Positions 25,492-34,755 are shown, numbered from the stretch's first letter. The stretch: DNA of 64,000 bases from Pseudobutyrivibrio ruminis (GCF_015057245.1 NZ_SVET01000002.1:186001-250000); one strand, 5' to 3'. The notes: generated by a model not told the origin, from the letters alone. A program made the numbers and translations.

Positions 25492-27507
25492 TTAGTCTGC
25501 GTACTCAGATACTGTAATTGTGTATGAGCTTGTGCCCTCTACGTATACAGTTCCGTCTGTACCAACGATTGAAACTGTGTTGCCGTCTTCATCAACGATT
25601 GTTCCGTTGTTTGTGAGTGATGTGAGAACTGAGTCGCCTGTAACAATCCACTTAGATGAAGAATCGATTGTGAGGTTTGCGTAGCCGTCGCCACCGTTGC
25701 CTGCTGCTGACTCATCATCGATGAATGCACCTGTAAGAACTGAACCATCTGTCATTTCCATATCAAGTGTTGAGATTGTATCCCAGATGATGTCACCTTC
25801 CATTTCCTGGTTGATTGCTGTGAATGAGCACTGTGCTCCGTTCTCTCCGCTTGTTCCCCAACCTCTCTGGTTAGCGTTTCCTGTAACCTTAAGGAAGAAA
25901 TCATTTTCATCAGCGTATGTGATGTCAACGTTTTCAAGAACGAATGTTGACTCTGTATTTGTTGTGTAGAACATACCGCCATTCTTTGCAGTGATGCTAC
26001 CACCTGTCATAGAGAATGTAGAGTTACCTACTTCTGAGTCACCTGACATTGACTGGTAAAGGATGATGTTCCAATCGCAGTCATTCTGCTCGCTTGTTGG
26101 AATGTTACCTGTTAAGTCGCAATCTGTAAGTGTAAGTGAGTTGAGACCTTCAATACATACGGCCTCAGCGCCTGTTGCTGTAAGTGTGGCGTTTGAGATT
26201 GTGATATCTGCTGTACAGTAAACTGCTGGTGAGCCTGTACCGTTTGATGTGTATGTACCACCATCAACTACCATTGTTCCGCCGCCTCTGTCTGAACGGA
26301 TAGCAGCTGAAGATTCGCCGTTTGTTTCAACTGTGTTGTCGTTAGCGTAAAGTGTACCGCCACCTGCTACGTGGATACCACCTGAAGTGTTCTGCTGTGT
26401 TGTGATTGTTGAATTAGATACATAAGCCACACCATCGCCATATGCGAATACGCCAGCACCACCTGCTGCATCTGAGTCAATAGTCACATTGTCAACTGTA
26501 AGTGTTCCACCTGTAGTTAAAAGAGTAGCGCCAACTCCGTAAAAACTAGAATTGTCGCCACCTGTGCTGTCATCTGAAGTTCTTGTAATTGTTGAATCCT
26601 TAACTGTAACTTCACCATCTGTTACAAGGATTGCATTTTCATCAGTGCCTGTAGAGGCGATTGACTCGCCCTCTACAGTCTCATCTGCATTGTACTCATA
26701 TAACGCTGAGTATGTAATATCTGCAGCTGATGTCATATTTCCACCTGGCTGACCCATGGCTGACTGAGTGCCACCAAGAATTTCTACTGATTCTACATTT
26801 CCGTCTGCGTCGAATGTAACTGCAACCTGTGTACCTACTTCAATATCAGAAAGTGTAAGTTCTGTCTGAGCATCGCCCATATCTGCTGGTGCTTCCCCGT
26901 CACCTGATGGAGCTTCGCCTTCTGCTGCTTCGCCATCGCCTGATGGAGCTTCGCCCTCTGCTGCTTCACCATCACCTGATGGTGCTTCGCCCTCTGGCTT
27001 GTCACCTGAAGGAGCTTCACCGTCTGGTTTGTCTCCTGAAGGAGCCTCGCCATCTGCTGGTGCCTCAGCGCCTGCTTCTACAGTAGCTTCTGTCATTGCT
27101 GTATCATCTGAAGAATCTTCTGTATCTTCTGTTGTCTCTTCATCTGTAGTTTCTTCTGTTGTTTCCTCTGTTGTCTCATCTGTAGACTCTTCTGTAGACT
27201 CTTCTGTTGCCGCATCATCTGGCTTTGTAGGAGCTTCGCCATCACCTGATGGAGCTTCACCGCCGCCCATTGCCATAGAGTAAGTTGTGTCATCATTTAC
27301 TGTGATGTCTGCTGTTTCCTCACCCAATGTAAGTTCGTTGTTTTCATAAGTTCCTACGGTGATTGTAAATCCCGTATCACTGACTGCTGTTACCTCGCCG
27401 TAGATAGTTTCACTGGCATAAGCTGTTGTGGAATCTGATCCGCAAGCTATCAATGAGCCACAAGCAAGTGCCGCAGTCATCATTAATGCAGTAAGTCTTT
27501 TCCTCAT
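25492..27507 (-). CDS. Secreted lipoprotein with repeat linker and beta-helix-like domain
   Basis: 671 residues from the ATG at 27507 (SD CGGAGG; an ATG 36 nt upstream has none). Lipoprotein signal with cleavage before Cys (CGSLIACGSD). After a small beta domain comes a Glu/Thr/Ser region, then a linker with repeats of EAPSGDGEAAEG type, then about 420 residues rich in short Thr/Asn/Gly strands (DSTITRTSDDSTGGDNSSF, GGTLYANDNTVETNG) resembling a right-handed parallel beta-helix of the pectate-lyase/adhesin kind. I see no catalytic residues I would trust. Probably a surface adhesin or glycan-binding protein. Confidence 0.75.
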   Translation of the reverse strand: MRKRLTALMMTAALACGSLIACGSDSTTAYASETIYGEVTAVSDTGFTITVGTYENNELTLGEETADITVNDDTTYSMAMGGGEAPSGDGEAPTKPDDAATEESTEESTDETTEETTEETTDEETTEDTEDSSDDTAMTEATVEAGAEAPADGEAPSGDKPDGEAPSGDKPEGEAPSGDGEAAEGEAPSGDGEAAEGEAPSGDGEAPADMGDAQTELTLSDIEVGTQVAVTFDADGNVESVEILGGTQSAMGQPGGNMTSAADITYSALYEYNADETVEGESIASTGTDENAILVTDGEVTVKDSTITRTSDDSTGGDNSSFYGVGATLLTTGGTLTVDNVTIDSDAAGGAGVFAYGDGVAYVSNSTITTQQNTSGGIHVAGGGTLYANDNTVETNGESSAAIRSDRGGGTMVVDGGTYTSNGTGSPAVYCTADITISNATLTATGAEAVCIEGLNSLTLTDCDLTGNIPTSEQNDCDWNIILYQSMSGDSEVGNSTFSMTGGSITAKNGGMFYTTNTESTFVLENVDITYADENDFFLKVTGNANQRGWGTSGENGAQCSFTAINQEMEGDIIWDTISTLDMEMTDGSVLTGAFIDDESAAGNGGDGYANLTIDSSSKWIVTGDSVLTSLTNNGTIVDEDGNTVSIVGTDGTVYVEGTSSYTITVSEYAD
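26885..27060 (-). repeat. In-frame tandem repeats in the lipoprotein linker
   Basis: Units encoding Glu-Ala-Pro-Ser-Gly-Asp followed by a variable 2-6 residue segment, several at a 36-bp period. Acidic, Pro-containing flexible linker, probably prone to copy-number change. Confidence 0.8.
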
Positions 27508-27674
27508 TTTATGTCCTCCGTTATCTGCATCGGGTTTCCCCAATGGTCAATATTTATCTGCGCTCCAACCTCAGCGCGTTACGAGTTATAGTTAACCACC
27601 GGATTGTGAAAATTAACGGTACTGAAAAGTGTTGATTATGTGATTGGTTTCTAAATGTTTAAATTATCCTATGA

Positions 27675-27703
27675 GTCTGTAGGCATCAAGCTCTGAGGTT
27701 ACT
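27675..27703 (+). repeat. Truncated copy of the structured element (5' arm only)
   Basis: Contains CTGT-AG, a 9-nt segment ending CAAGC, T, CTGAG and GTTACT, in the order of the 5' arm of complete copies (closest to copy E), but the cap and 3' arm are absent. A complete copy C follows 19 bp later in the same orientation. Confidence 0.5.
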
Positions 27704-27721
27704 TATAAGATTATTCTATAA

Positions 27722-27805
27722 GCCTGTAGTTCACAAACTCTGATAATTCTTAAGCGAGACATGTCGTCGAGCGAAGAATTCATCAGGTTTGTGAACGTAA
27801 CAGGC
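27722..27805 (+). repeat. Structured dispersed element, copy C (upstream of the FliD-like gene)
   Basis: GCCTGT/ACAGGC outer stem, AG opposite CGTA, perfect 9-bp TTCACAAAC/GTTTGTGAA, bulged T, CTGAT/ATCAG, bulged C, AATTCTT/AAGAATT, cap GAC-ATGTC-GTC flanked by GA. Lies 183 bp before the FliD-like ATG and upstream of its likely promoter, so it may not be in that mRNA. Confidence 0.8.
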
Positions 27806-27868
27806 GTACTTGGCTAGCCAACATCTACATATTGTGAATAATCTGAAAATATTTCTAAATCTATGGGG

Positions 27869-27897
27869 TTTTCAAATAGTTTGACTTGTGGTATTAT
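27869..27897 (+). promoter_or_regulatory. Candidate sigma-A promoter of the FliD-like gene
   Basis: TTTTCA (27869-27874), 17 bp, TATTAT (27892-27897) with an extended -10 TGG. No sigma-28 motif was found here, unlike at the other filament genes. Confidence 0.5.
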
Positions 27898-27913
27898 GAT
27901 AGTAACTATAAAT

Positions 27914-27953
27914 ATCGAAATCTTTGCCCTGGCGTAGACAAAGGATTGTCGAT
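27914..27953 (+). promoter_or_regulatory. Leader hairpin before the FliD-like gene
   Basis: Imperfect hairpin with outer ATCGA/TCGAT, then AATC/GATT and TTTG/CAAA, loop about 12 nt, 35 nt before the start codon. Function unknown; no riboswitch consensus recognised. Confidence 0.4.
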
Positions 27954-27988
27954 GACTCAATTTTCAAGGAAGAAAGGAGGGGCGTCTT

Positions 27989-29266
27989 ATGGCACGCATT
28001 GATGCTGCGTATAATTATTTCATGACGACCTATGGTAATAACATAGGATCTCGTTACGAATCTCATAAGAAAAGCGAACTACGCGACACATACAACAAAA
28101 TAGTTAAGGCGAACAAAGAAGCTCCTCTGTACAAGATAAATGATTCTGAGGACATCGGTCAGTTTGCAATTGATATTAAAGAGCACGCCAATGCTATGAC
28201 TCTTTCAGTATCCAATTTGACTTCTACCGGCGAGGATATTTCTTCTGTTTTAGAGAAACGAATTGCATCTTCATCAGATCCAAATTCTGTTGATGTGCTT
28301 TACGTTGGCGATAGTGCGGATGGCGCTGAGGATTTCACAATCCAGGTTGATGCACTGGCAAAGCCTCAGGTGAACACCGGTAATTTCCTTCTTTCAGATG
28401 GACATGATTTTGAAGAGGGCCAGTACTCATTTGATTTGGATATTCGAAATCACTCATATGAGTTCCAGTTCAATGTAAATAAGAACGAAACTAATCTTAC
28501 AGTTCAGAATAAGATTGTTCGTTTGCTTAATACTTCAGATGTAGGCTTAAGCGCAAAGTTACTTTCAAATGACAGAGCCGGAAGCAAGGCTATACAGATT
28601 GTTTCCAAGTCTACTGGTGTTGCGGATGATGAAAACACATTGTTTAATATTTCATCATCAATCTCATGGAGAGAGCTGAACATCCTTGGAATTGACAATG
28701 TGACACAGCAGCCTTCCAATTCAGATTTCAAACTGAATGGAGTTTCGCATCAGTCATTGTCCAATACATTTACTGTAAACAAGACCTATGAGCTTATTTT
28801 AAAGAGACCATCCAATGGCGAAGTTAGTATCGGTCTTATGAACGATACCGAAGCTCTTTCAAATGGTATCTCCCAGCTGTTGGATAGCTACAATGGAATG
28901 CTTGATATCGGATTGAAGTACAACGAAGCTCATCAGAATCGTACACTTTTCAATGAGATATCTTCCATTGCAAAGAATGATGCAAGCGAGCTTGCTGCAG
29001 TAGGAATTCAGAGCGATTCTATGAATCACCTGTACTTAGACAAAGATGTTTTATCCGATGTGATAAACAGTGAAAACAAAGAAAGCGCTTTTGAAACTCT
29101 TAACAATTTAAAGAACTCTATTTCAAAAGCTGCATCAAAGGCCTCTATCAATCCGATGAATTACGTAGATAAATCGATTGTAGAGTACAAGAATCCTGGA
29201 AAGACACTTAGCGCACCATATGCGTCAAGCGCTTACTCAGGTATGATGATGAATTACGGATTATAA
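27989..29266 (+). CDS. FliD-like flagellar cap/hook-associated paralogue
   Basis: 425 residues, shorter than FliD at 38353 (823). It has FliD-type features: FTIQVDALAKPQVNTGNFLL (FliD N-terminal domain), a flagellin-IN-like segment about 175-225, and a C-terminal region with NGISQLLDSYNGMLDIGLKY. The conserved extreme N-terminal heptad block of FliD (GLASGLDTEAIV in the other protein) is missing; instead it starts MARIDAAYNYFMTTYGNN. It may be an alternative cap, a cap regulator or a non-flagellar adhesin. Isolated on the plus strand and flanked by copies C and D of the structured element. SD AAAGGAGG. Confidence 0.75.
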   Translation: MARIDAAYNYFMTTYGNNIGSRYESHKKSELRDTYNKIVKANKEAPLYKINDSEDIGQFAIDIKEHANAMTLSVSNLTSTGEDISSVLEKRIASSSDPNSVDVLYVGDSADGAEDFTIQVDALAKPQVNTGNFLLSDGHDFEEGQYSFDLDIRNHSYEFQFNVNKNETNLTVQNKIVRLLNTSDVGLSAKLLSNDRAGSKAIQIVSKSTGVADDENTLFNISSSISWRELNILGIDNVTQQPSNSDFKLNGVSHQSLSNTFTVNKTYELILKRPSNGEVSIGLMNDTEALSNGISQLLDSYNGMLDIGLKYNEAHQNRTLFNEISSIAKNDASELAAVGIQSDSMNHLYLDKDVLSDVINSENKESAFETLNNLKNSISKAASKASINPMNYVDKSIVEYKNPGKTLSAPYASSAYSGMMMNYGL

Positions 29267-29290
29267 AAAGCACTGGTTTCCCAGTGCTTT
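29267..29290 (+). terminator. Bidirectional terminator after the FliD-like gene
   Basis: AAAGCACTGG/CCAGTGCTTT with a TTTC loop directly after the stop codon, with T runs on both strands. It could also stop minus-strand transcripts arriving from the chemoreceptor gene. Confidence 0.85.
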
Positions 29291-29297
29291 TTGTGTT

Positions 29298-29387
29298 ATC
29301 CCCTGTAATTCACAAGCTCTTAGGTTTCTCAAATGAGACGTGTTGTCGAATTGAGAAACACTAAGGCTTGTGAATGTAACAGGGGAT
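29298..29387 (+). repeat. Structured dispersed element, copy D (downstream of the FliD-like gene)
   Basis: ATCCCCTGT/ACAGGGGAT outer stem, AA opposite TGTA, perfect TTCACAAGC/GCTTGTGAA, bulged T, CTTAG/CTAAG, bulged A, GTTTCTCAA/TTGAGAAAC, cap GAC-GTGTT-GTC flanked by GA. It lies just beyond the FliD-like terminator and before the convergent chemoreceptor gene; so it is either read through or acts as DNA. Confidence 0.8.
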
Positions 29388-29407
29388 TTTCCATTATTGA
29401 TTATCCA

Positions 29408-31459
29408 TTATTCTGCATCGTCCTTAAAGAATTCCATCTCCTGGTTCAGCTTGATTGCGATGTCTTTCAAATCGTCAGCTGAATTAGCAAGGCTTGCAAC
29501 TGTAGCGGAAAGCTCCTGTACAGATGCGCCTGTAGTTTCAGATGAAGCTGCATTCTCTTCTGAGATTGCTGAAAGTGATGACATAGCATCTGATACAACG
29601 TCGTTGGAGGTTACGCATGTAGATGCACCGCCTGCGATATCTCTAATACCATCAACTGTTCCATCAATATCTTCAAGCATTCCATTTACAGATTCAAGTG
29701 TGCCGCCGATAGCCTCCTGCTGCTCGAGGTTGCCTTGCTTAACAAGATTTGCTGCCTCTACGGCTGCTTCTGCCTGCTTCAAAAGCTCATCCATCTCTGT
29801 ACGAATATCCTGAGCCATACTATCTGAATCGTCAGCAAGCTTTCTGATTTCCTCTGCAACGACTGCGAATCCCTTACCTGCTTCACCAGCACGGGCTGCC
29901 TCGATTGAAGCGTTTAGTGAAAGGAGGTTTGTTTGGGCTGCAATGCCGGAAATGCCTTCAACGCGCTCATTGATATTTGCAACAGCATTCTGTGTAGCAG
30001 AAATTGTTCTGGCAATCTCCTCGATTTTAGCTGTCATATCGCTACTAGAATCCTGAAGACTGACAAGTGATTTGCTGGATGTCTGTGATGCCTCCTTCAT
30101 TCTGCCTGCCAAGCTTTCAACATTATCTGTGGATGACTGAACACCGCCAACTGCATCTGTAATCTTGCCAACATTTTCTGCTGCTTCCTGAATCTCCTCA
30201 GCCTGCTGTACAGCACCTGTAGCAATTTCCTGGACTGCATTTGCAACTGTATCTGTTGTGGCTGCAATCTGGTTTGCCATGTCTGCCAAATCCTCAGAAG
30301 AAACTGTAACTGTAGAAGCCGATTGCTTAATAGCGGCAACTATGCTTCCCAACTTTTCGATAACGGAATTGGTGCTTCGAACAATTTCACCGAATTCGTC
30401 TTTACGTTTTGCATATCCATCAATCTTCTTGAATCGACCATCGGCAAGCTTTGTGATGGTATCTGTAACTGCCATAATTGGTTTTGTGAAGCTTGTTGCA
30501 ACTACAAGGGAAATAACTATACCAAGAATCAGCATAATAGTTCCAATCAATACATTAATAAGTGCCGATCTTATTGCTGACGCCATAATTTCATTTCTGG
30601 TTTTTGAAACTACAACGTAGTATCCGCTGATAGGTTCTTGTTCCCAGGACATATATGTGATTTTACCATCAAATGTTGATGTAATCAGGCCACTAGTATC
30701 TGTTGATTCTACGAAACCGAAAGAGCTTAAATCATATTCATCCTCTGGGCTGATTTCGAACTGAGCATGAGCAACCATCATACCTTTTGTATCAGCGATG
30801 TAACCGTCGCTAACATTTTCAGCAAGGAATTCATGAAGCACATTTAAGTCAAAGCTTCGCTGAACTGTACCGATTACCTGAGTGTGGTCTTCATTGTAAA
30901 TTGGTACGCAAATGATTGTTATTCTATTTCCAACACTCTTGCTGACAACAACATCCGATATAGCTGGTTCTCCGGTGGTAACGGCCTGAACAAAGTAATC
31001 TCTGTCTGATATATTTGTAAGTTCTGCTCTATCTGTTCGTACAAGCTGATCACCCGAGACTTTACTGATGATGATACTGTCGTTACCATCGTTCATGTAA
31101 GCATTCAACTCGTCAAGCTGGGCCAACATCGCAGAATCCGGAACTGCCTGTCCTTCTGTGCCATAGGATTCAACAAAAACTATCGCACTAGGAGAAGTTG
31201 CAATTGCCTCCAACATGGATGTATTTTTCTCAACAATTTCAGCAAATTTTGCCTCAACAACTCGTGCATTAGAATTTAAAAGTTCCAACGCATCTGCCTC
31301 TGCTTTTGAGGTAGAGCTGTTGTAGCTGATAATGATAGAAATTAATAATGGCACAGCCACCAAAGCAGCCATCAAAAGAATTAGTTTCGTTTTAATGCTG
31401 TCCTTTGGGCTAATGCCACCAGCTAGATTTTTATTAGACTTTTTTTGCACCTTACTCAT
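29408..31459 (-). CDS. Methyl-accepting chemotaxis protein
   Basis: 683 residues. TM1 about 25-46, extracellular dCache-type sensor about 50-300 (DRDYFVQAVTTGEPAIS is a Cache hallmark), TM2 about 302-325, HAMP, and a cytoplasmic signalling domain with the tip ISGIAAQTNLLSLNASIEAA RAGE (broken here only for length). No C-terminal CheB/CheR tether pentapeptide is seen. Ligand unknown. Orphan gene, but consistent with the motility locus nearby. SD TAAGGAGG. Confidence 0.95.
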   Translation of the reverse strand: MSKVQKKSNKNLAGGISPKDSIKTKLILLMAALVAVPLLISIIISYNSSTSKAEADALELLNSNARVVEAKFAEIVEKNTSMLEAIATSPSAIVFVESYGTEGQAVPDSAMLAQLDELNAYMNDGNDSIIISKVSGDQLVRTDRAELTNISDRDYFVQAVTTGEPAISDVVVSKSVGNRITIICVPIYNEDHTQVIGTVQRSFDLNVLHEFLAENVSDGYIADTKGMMVAHAQFEISPEDEYDLSSFGFVESTDTSGLITSTFDGKITYMSWEQEPISGYYVVVSKTRNEIMASAIRSALINVLIGTIMLILGIVISLVVATSFTKPIMAVTDTITKLADGRFKKIDGYAKRKDEFGEIVRSTNSVIEKLGSIVAAIKQSASTVTVSSEDLADMANQIAATTDTVANAVQEIATGAVQQAEEIQEAAENVGKITDAVGGVQSSTDNVESLAGRMKEASQTSSKSLVSLQDSSSDMTAKIEEIARTISATQNAVANINERVEGISGIAAQTNLLSLNASIEAARAGEAGKGFAVVAEEIRKLADDSDSMAQDIRTEMDELLKQAEAAVEAANLVKQGNLEQQEAIGGTLESVNGMLEDIDGTVDGIRDIAGGASTCVTSNDVVSDAMSSLSAISEENAASSETTGASVQELSATVASLANSADDLKDIAIKLNQEMEFFKDDAE

Positions 31460-31592
31460 AGAAACCTCCTTAGTCAGTCATTAAAATAAAGAAAAATTTC
31501 TATATTGATTTTATTATGTGCATAATTAAATTGTGTGTAATAATTATAAATTTTTTGTGAAAATACGTTTTTATAAAAATTGAGTGTAAAAA

Positions 31593-31613
31593 AGCACATC
31601 TTATCGATGTGCT
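31593..31613 (-). terminator. Terminator of the flagellin-glycosylation genes
   Basis: AGCACATC/GATGTGCT, loop of 5, then TTTTTTAC on the minus strand, 6 nt after the stop codon of the 31620 gene. Confidence 0.85.
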
Positions 31614-31619
31614 CTTAGT

Positions 31620-32774
31620 CTATATTTGTTCTAGCATTTCCTTGATTCTGGCTTCGTAGGTGCAGGCTTCCCTGACGTACTCCTGTCCAGCAGCTGCAAT
31701 GCGCTCTCGCTCGCTATCATGCTTTAGATAGAAATCCACTTTGTCGTATAAATCCTCATTATTGTAATACCAAACCAGATGCTTTTCATTTTCAAAAAAC
31801 ATTGGCAACTCAGCCTGGAAGTTTGTCAGGCAAAATCCACCTGCTCCTAAAATATCGTATACACGAAGTGGAACTCCACTTTTTATATTTGGAATGGTCA
31901 TGTTCAGGTTGATTTTGGACTTGTTAAATACCTTTGGCATCTCGCTCCAATAATCAACGCTTCCCTTGTAGTTTACCCGGAGCAAATCCCTAGTGAAGGA
32001 ATTGGTGTAGATGCTGACGTCATGGTGTTTTGACAGGTCGATAAGGATTCGTCTGCGCTGCTTTTGAGCTATTTTGAAGCCCAAAGTTGTAACTGAAAAG
32101 ATTAGGTTTAGATCCGAAAGTGAGTCTTCCGATTTCTCCAGTTCAAAGTAGTTTTCAAGCTCCATGAGGATTTCCGGAGTAAGCATCCTGTCAATAATGT
32201 TGACACCCATCAAATCACGCTGGGCTTCCATGGTTGCCTCGAAATATCCACGGAGATACTCTGGCAAAGTGTATTCCATTTTGTCGTAGGAATTCTTTTC
32301 ATAAAGAGAGCCAACGAAGCTGATTTCGTTTTTGTAGGCCCCCAAATCTGTTGAGTTGCCGAACAGGTAATCAAGTCTGTTGCAATCCACCGCCAGGGGA
32401 AGATGGTAGACATGCTCCACTCCCATGCCACGGAATTCCTCTACATTTGTCAGATCAAACAGGAAAATGCGATTCACATCGTTGAAAACTGACTTGTGAT
32501 ACATAGAAATCAGCGGGTTATCGCAGCTCCAGCATACGTAGCGGAGGCCCTGCTCCTGGCACACATTTGAAATCAGAGGGAAATAATTCACTGTGAAGAA
32601 AAAGTCATAATTTCCAGCCTTAATCATGCCTCGAAGCTTTTCTGCGAACTCTTCATCCACATCATAATTGAGGAGGTCCTGATAAACCTCCTCAACTTCA
32701 TATCCTAGTGTCTCGAATGTGTGCTTTATATCTTTGTAATTGTACGCCTTCCAGCGATACATCAAAATCTTCAT
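31620..32774 (-). CDS. CgeB-like glycosyltransferase (DUF3880 plus GT1-type C-terminal domain)
   Basis: 384 residues. N-terminal half matches DUF3880/CgeB-type proteins (FFFTVNYFPLISNVCQE, YVCWSCDNPLISMYH), C-terminal half a GT-B donor domain (INLNMTIPNIKSGVPLRVYD ILGAGGFCLTN, with EREHRIA-like end). Such enzymes are common beside flagellin genes of Clostridia and are thought to glycosylate flagellin. Last gene of the set that follows flagellin. Weak SD only (TTTGAGA). Confidence 0.8.
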   Translation of the reverse strand: MKILMYRWKAYNYKDIKHTFETLGYEVEEVYQDLLNYDVDEEFAEKLRGMIKAGNYDFFFTVNYFPLISNVCQEQGLRYVCWSCDNPLISMYHKSVFNDVNRIFLFDLTNVEEFRGMGVEHVYHLPLAVDCNRLDYLFGNSTDLGAYKNEISFVGSLYEKNSYDKMEYTLPEYLRGYFEATMEAQRDLMGVNIIDRMLTPEILMELENYFELEKSEDSLSDLNLIFSVTTLGFKIAQKQRRRILIDLSKHHDVSIYTNSFTRDLLRVNYKGSVDYWSEMPKVFNKSKINLNMTIPNIKSGVPLRVYDILGAGGFCLTNFQAELPMFFENEKHLVWYYNNEDLYDKVDFYLKHDSERERIAAAGQEYVREACTYEARIKEMLEQI

Positions 32775-32796
32775 GTTGTTCTCAAACCTTTAATCC

Positions 32797-32823
32797 GCTA
32801 GTCACGCCTACTAGCCTACTAGC
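32797..32823 (-). repeat. Possible remnant of the structured element
   Basis: GCTAGT, AG, nine bases, CGTG, ACTAGC on the minus strand: the outer stem and internal loop of the 84-nt element with its middle missing. Could be chance; listed as a weak candidate. Confidence 0.25.
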
Positions 32824-32864
32824 TCATCTAAATATGTAAACTCTCAATACCCTACGAGCCCGTC

Positions 32865-34730
32865 CTATATATGTAGCGTATCCACCCCATATGAGCCCTG
32901 CAGGATACCTACCAGCTGTTTATAGGTAGCCACGGCTTCGTCGCTACGGCCGGCTGCGTCAAGCTCGGCGATTTGAGCCAGGATGGTCTCCTCTAGCTTA
33001 TACATTTCGTTGAATTTATCTGGGTCGTTGCGCTTTGCATCGCGAATCTTTATACGCATAGTGTACAGGCGGGACAATTCTCCAAGGGCACCAGTCATGG
33101 CTGGCCTAAAGCCAAAGAGATTTTTGAGAATCTTTAGGCTGGCAGTCACATCCACATCAGCCTCACCAATGAACTGCTGCAAGCCCTGGCCAAGCTTTGT
33201 TGAATGATTCAATGGCTTGTCATCATCCTCATCAAGAAGCCAGCTGTCATGCATCTGCTGCCATGTCAAAGTCATGTTGCCGTAGTTTGCAAGGGCTTCA
33301 ATGAGCTCATCATAGCTATCCCAATATTCGATGCCTGCAAACTGCTTTTCCAGCAAACGAATGTCAATATATAAGCGAATTTCCTTTTCGCCGTCAGTGG
33401 TCTTAAATGCGGCTGCTACATTTTCAAGCTCCTGCTCGCTAAGATCTGGCGCCACCTTATCAATGTGGAACTCAATCATGTCGCGGAAGCCTGAGGATGT
33501 AAAGAACTTGTTCAATACATCGCGAAGTTCCTTCTTATAACCAAGTTCCGAACACTTCTTAAGAAGCATGACGATGAAGCCACGGTTCAAACGAACGATT
33601 GGGGAATCCCAGGCGATGCGTCTGTAATAATGAACCAGCGGGCCAAAGTCATCGTTTTCCATTCCGATGGTCATGATGAAGCAGTATACCATATTGACCT
33701 TTGTGGTATCGAAAGTGTCAGCTGAAAACAGGCCGCCCTGGATGAACATCTCGGCCTTGTTGTTGGCAAGCTTATCGCATATCTTTAAATAATAATTGCA
33801 GGCTGACAGGCACTCATCATTTTTCTGTTCATTAAAATATGCAGTGGAAACATAAAATGCCAGGCAGGCAAGTGGGAGCTCCATGATTGTTGGATTCTTT
33901 GCTTGTGTTTCGTAAAGCTCCTCCAGCTCCTTATTCTTATCAGTCTGATGAAGGGCGATTGCCATACCGCAGATAAAGCTTCCGCGATAGCGCATATCGT
34001 CACTATCATTTTTAATCAGGGATTTTTCAGCTGCAGCCTTGCAAACATCGTACATTTCATCAAACTGCTTGATGGCTTTCAGCTCCTGCGCCAGCTGATA
34101 TGGCCAGCGAAGATTGTCCGGGTCCTCCTCCATCATCTCCCGCAGGAGAGGCACATTTCGCATGGAATGCTTGATATTTTCCTCTTCTGTGGCGTACACA
34201 TATCCGAAGTGGGCAGCCTTGGCATCCATAAACATTGCCCTGCCGTAGGATGGCTCGATGTACTCATGAATCTTGCCCACAAAATGGGTCTCTGGAGTAA
34301 CAGAGCACATACGGCAAACCTCAATATCCTGGTATTCCTTGCCGTCAAAATCAAGATAATTGTGCTGAAAATAGCCGCCGATATTGTAGGTTGTGCAGTC
34401 TGGCTGCTGGAAAAATTCGATGATATATTTGCAGTCAAGGAACCACTCATCATCGTCTATATACAAGAACATCTTGCCGTTGGCCTGATCCAACTGGAAG
34501 TTTCTTGCCTTGGCAAAATCGTTGCACCATTCAAATTCAAAAACTTCATCTGCATATTTTTCAATAACCGCTCTGGTCTCTGGGCTGCAGCCTGTATCTA
34601 CAACCTGAATTTCAGAATCGATTGCCTCTCTGATTGGCATCAAGGACTGGAGGCAACGCTCGGTTGTCTCTGGTCTGCCGCAGCAAAGAAGTGAAATTGT
34701 AAGCAATTTAGTTTTAGGTTTGTTGTTCAT
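32865..34730 (-). CDS. Family 2 glycosyltransferase with C-terminal helical repeats
   Basis: 621 residues. GT-A domain at residues 1-230: LLTISLLCCGRPETTERCLQ, NDFAKARNFQLDQANGKMFL and the metal-binding YIDDDEW. The remaining 390 residues are alpha-helical, TPR-like, and may bind protein. Same layout as flagellin-modifying GT2-TPR proteins of Clostridia. It lies downstream of flagellin and the small 34792 gene and before the CgeB-like gene; protein O-glycosylation of FliC is the likely job (inference). SD AAGGGTGGG. Confidence 0.82.
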   Translation of the reverse strand: MNNKPKTKLLTISLLCCGRPETTERCLQSLMPIREAIDSEIQVVDTGCSPETRAVIEKYADEVFEFEWCNDFAKARNFQLDQANGKMFLYIDDDEWFLDCKYIIEFFQQPDCTTYNIGGYFQHNYLDFDGKEYQDIEVCRMCSVTPETHFVGKIHEYIEPSYGRAMFMDAKAAHFGYVYATEEENIKHSMRNVPLLREMMEEDPDNLRWPYQLAQELKAIKQFDEMYDVCKAAAEKSLIKNDSDDMRYRGSFICGMAIALHQTDKNKELEELYETQAKNPTIMELPLACLAFYVSTAYFNEQKNDECLSACNYYLKICDKLANNKAEMFIQGGLFSADTFDTTKVNMVYCFIMTIGMENDDFGPLVHYYRRIAWDSPIVRLNRGFIVMLLKKCSELGYKKELRDVLNKFFTSSGFRDMIEFHIDKVAPDLSEQELENVAAAFKTTDGEKEIRLYIDIRLLEKQFAGIEYWDSYDELIEALANYGNMTLTWQQMHDSWLLDEDDDKPLNHSTKLGQGLQQFIGEADVDVTASLKILKNLFGFRPAMTGALGELSRLYTMRIKIRDAKRNDPDKFNEMYKLEETILAQIAELDAAGRSDEAVATYKQLVGILQGSYGVDTLHI

Positions 34731-34755
34731 ATTGTTCCCACCCTTTAATCACTAA

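Noticed and set aside
27898..27988. c-di-GMP riboswitch in the FliD-like leader
   Set aside because: The hairpin lacks the conserved GEMM loop and receptor sequences.
29370..29813. 147-codon plus-strand frame opposite the chemoreceptor gene
   Set aside because: Antisense to a conserved signalling domain, Ser/Ala-rich shadow, no promoter.
33903..34694. 263-codon plus-strand open frame
   Set aside because: Exactly antisense to the GT2 glycosyltransferase, which has clear motifs; no SD or family features in the antisense frame.
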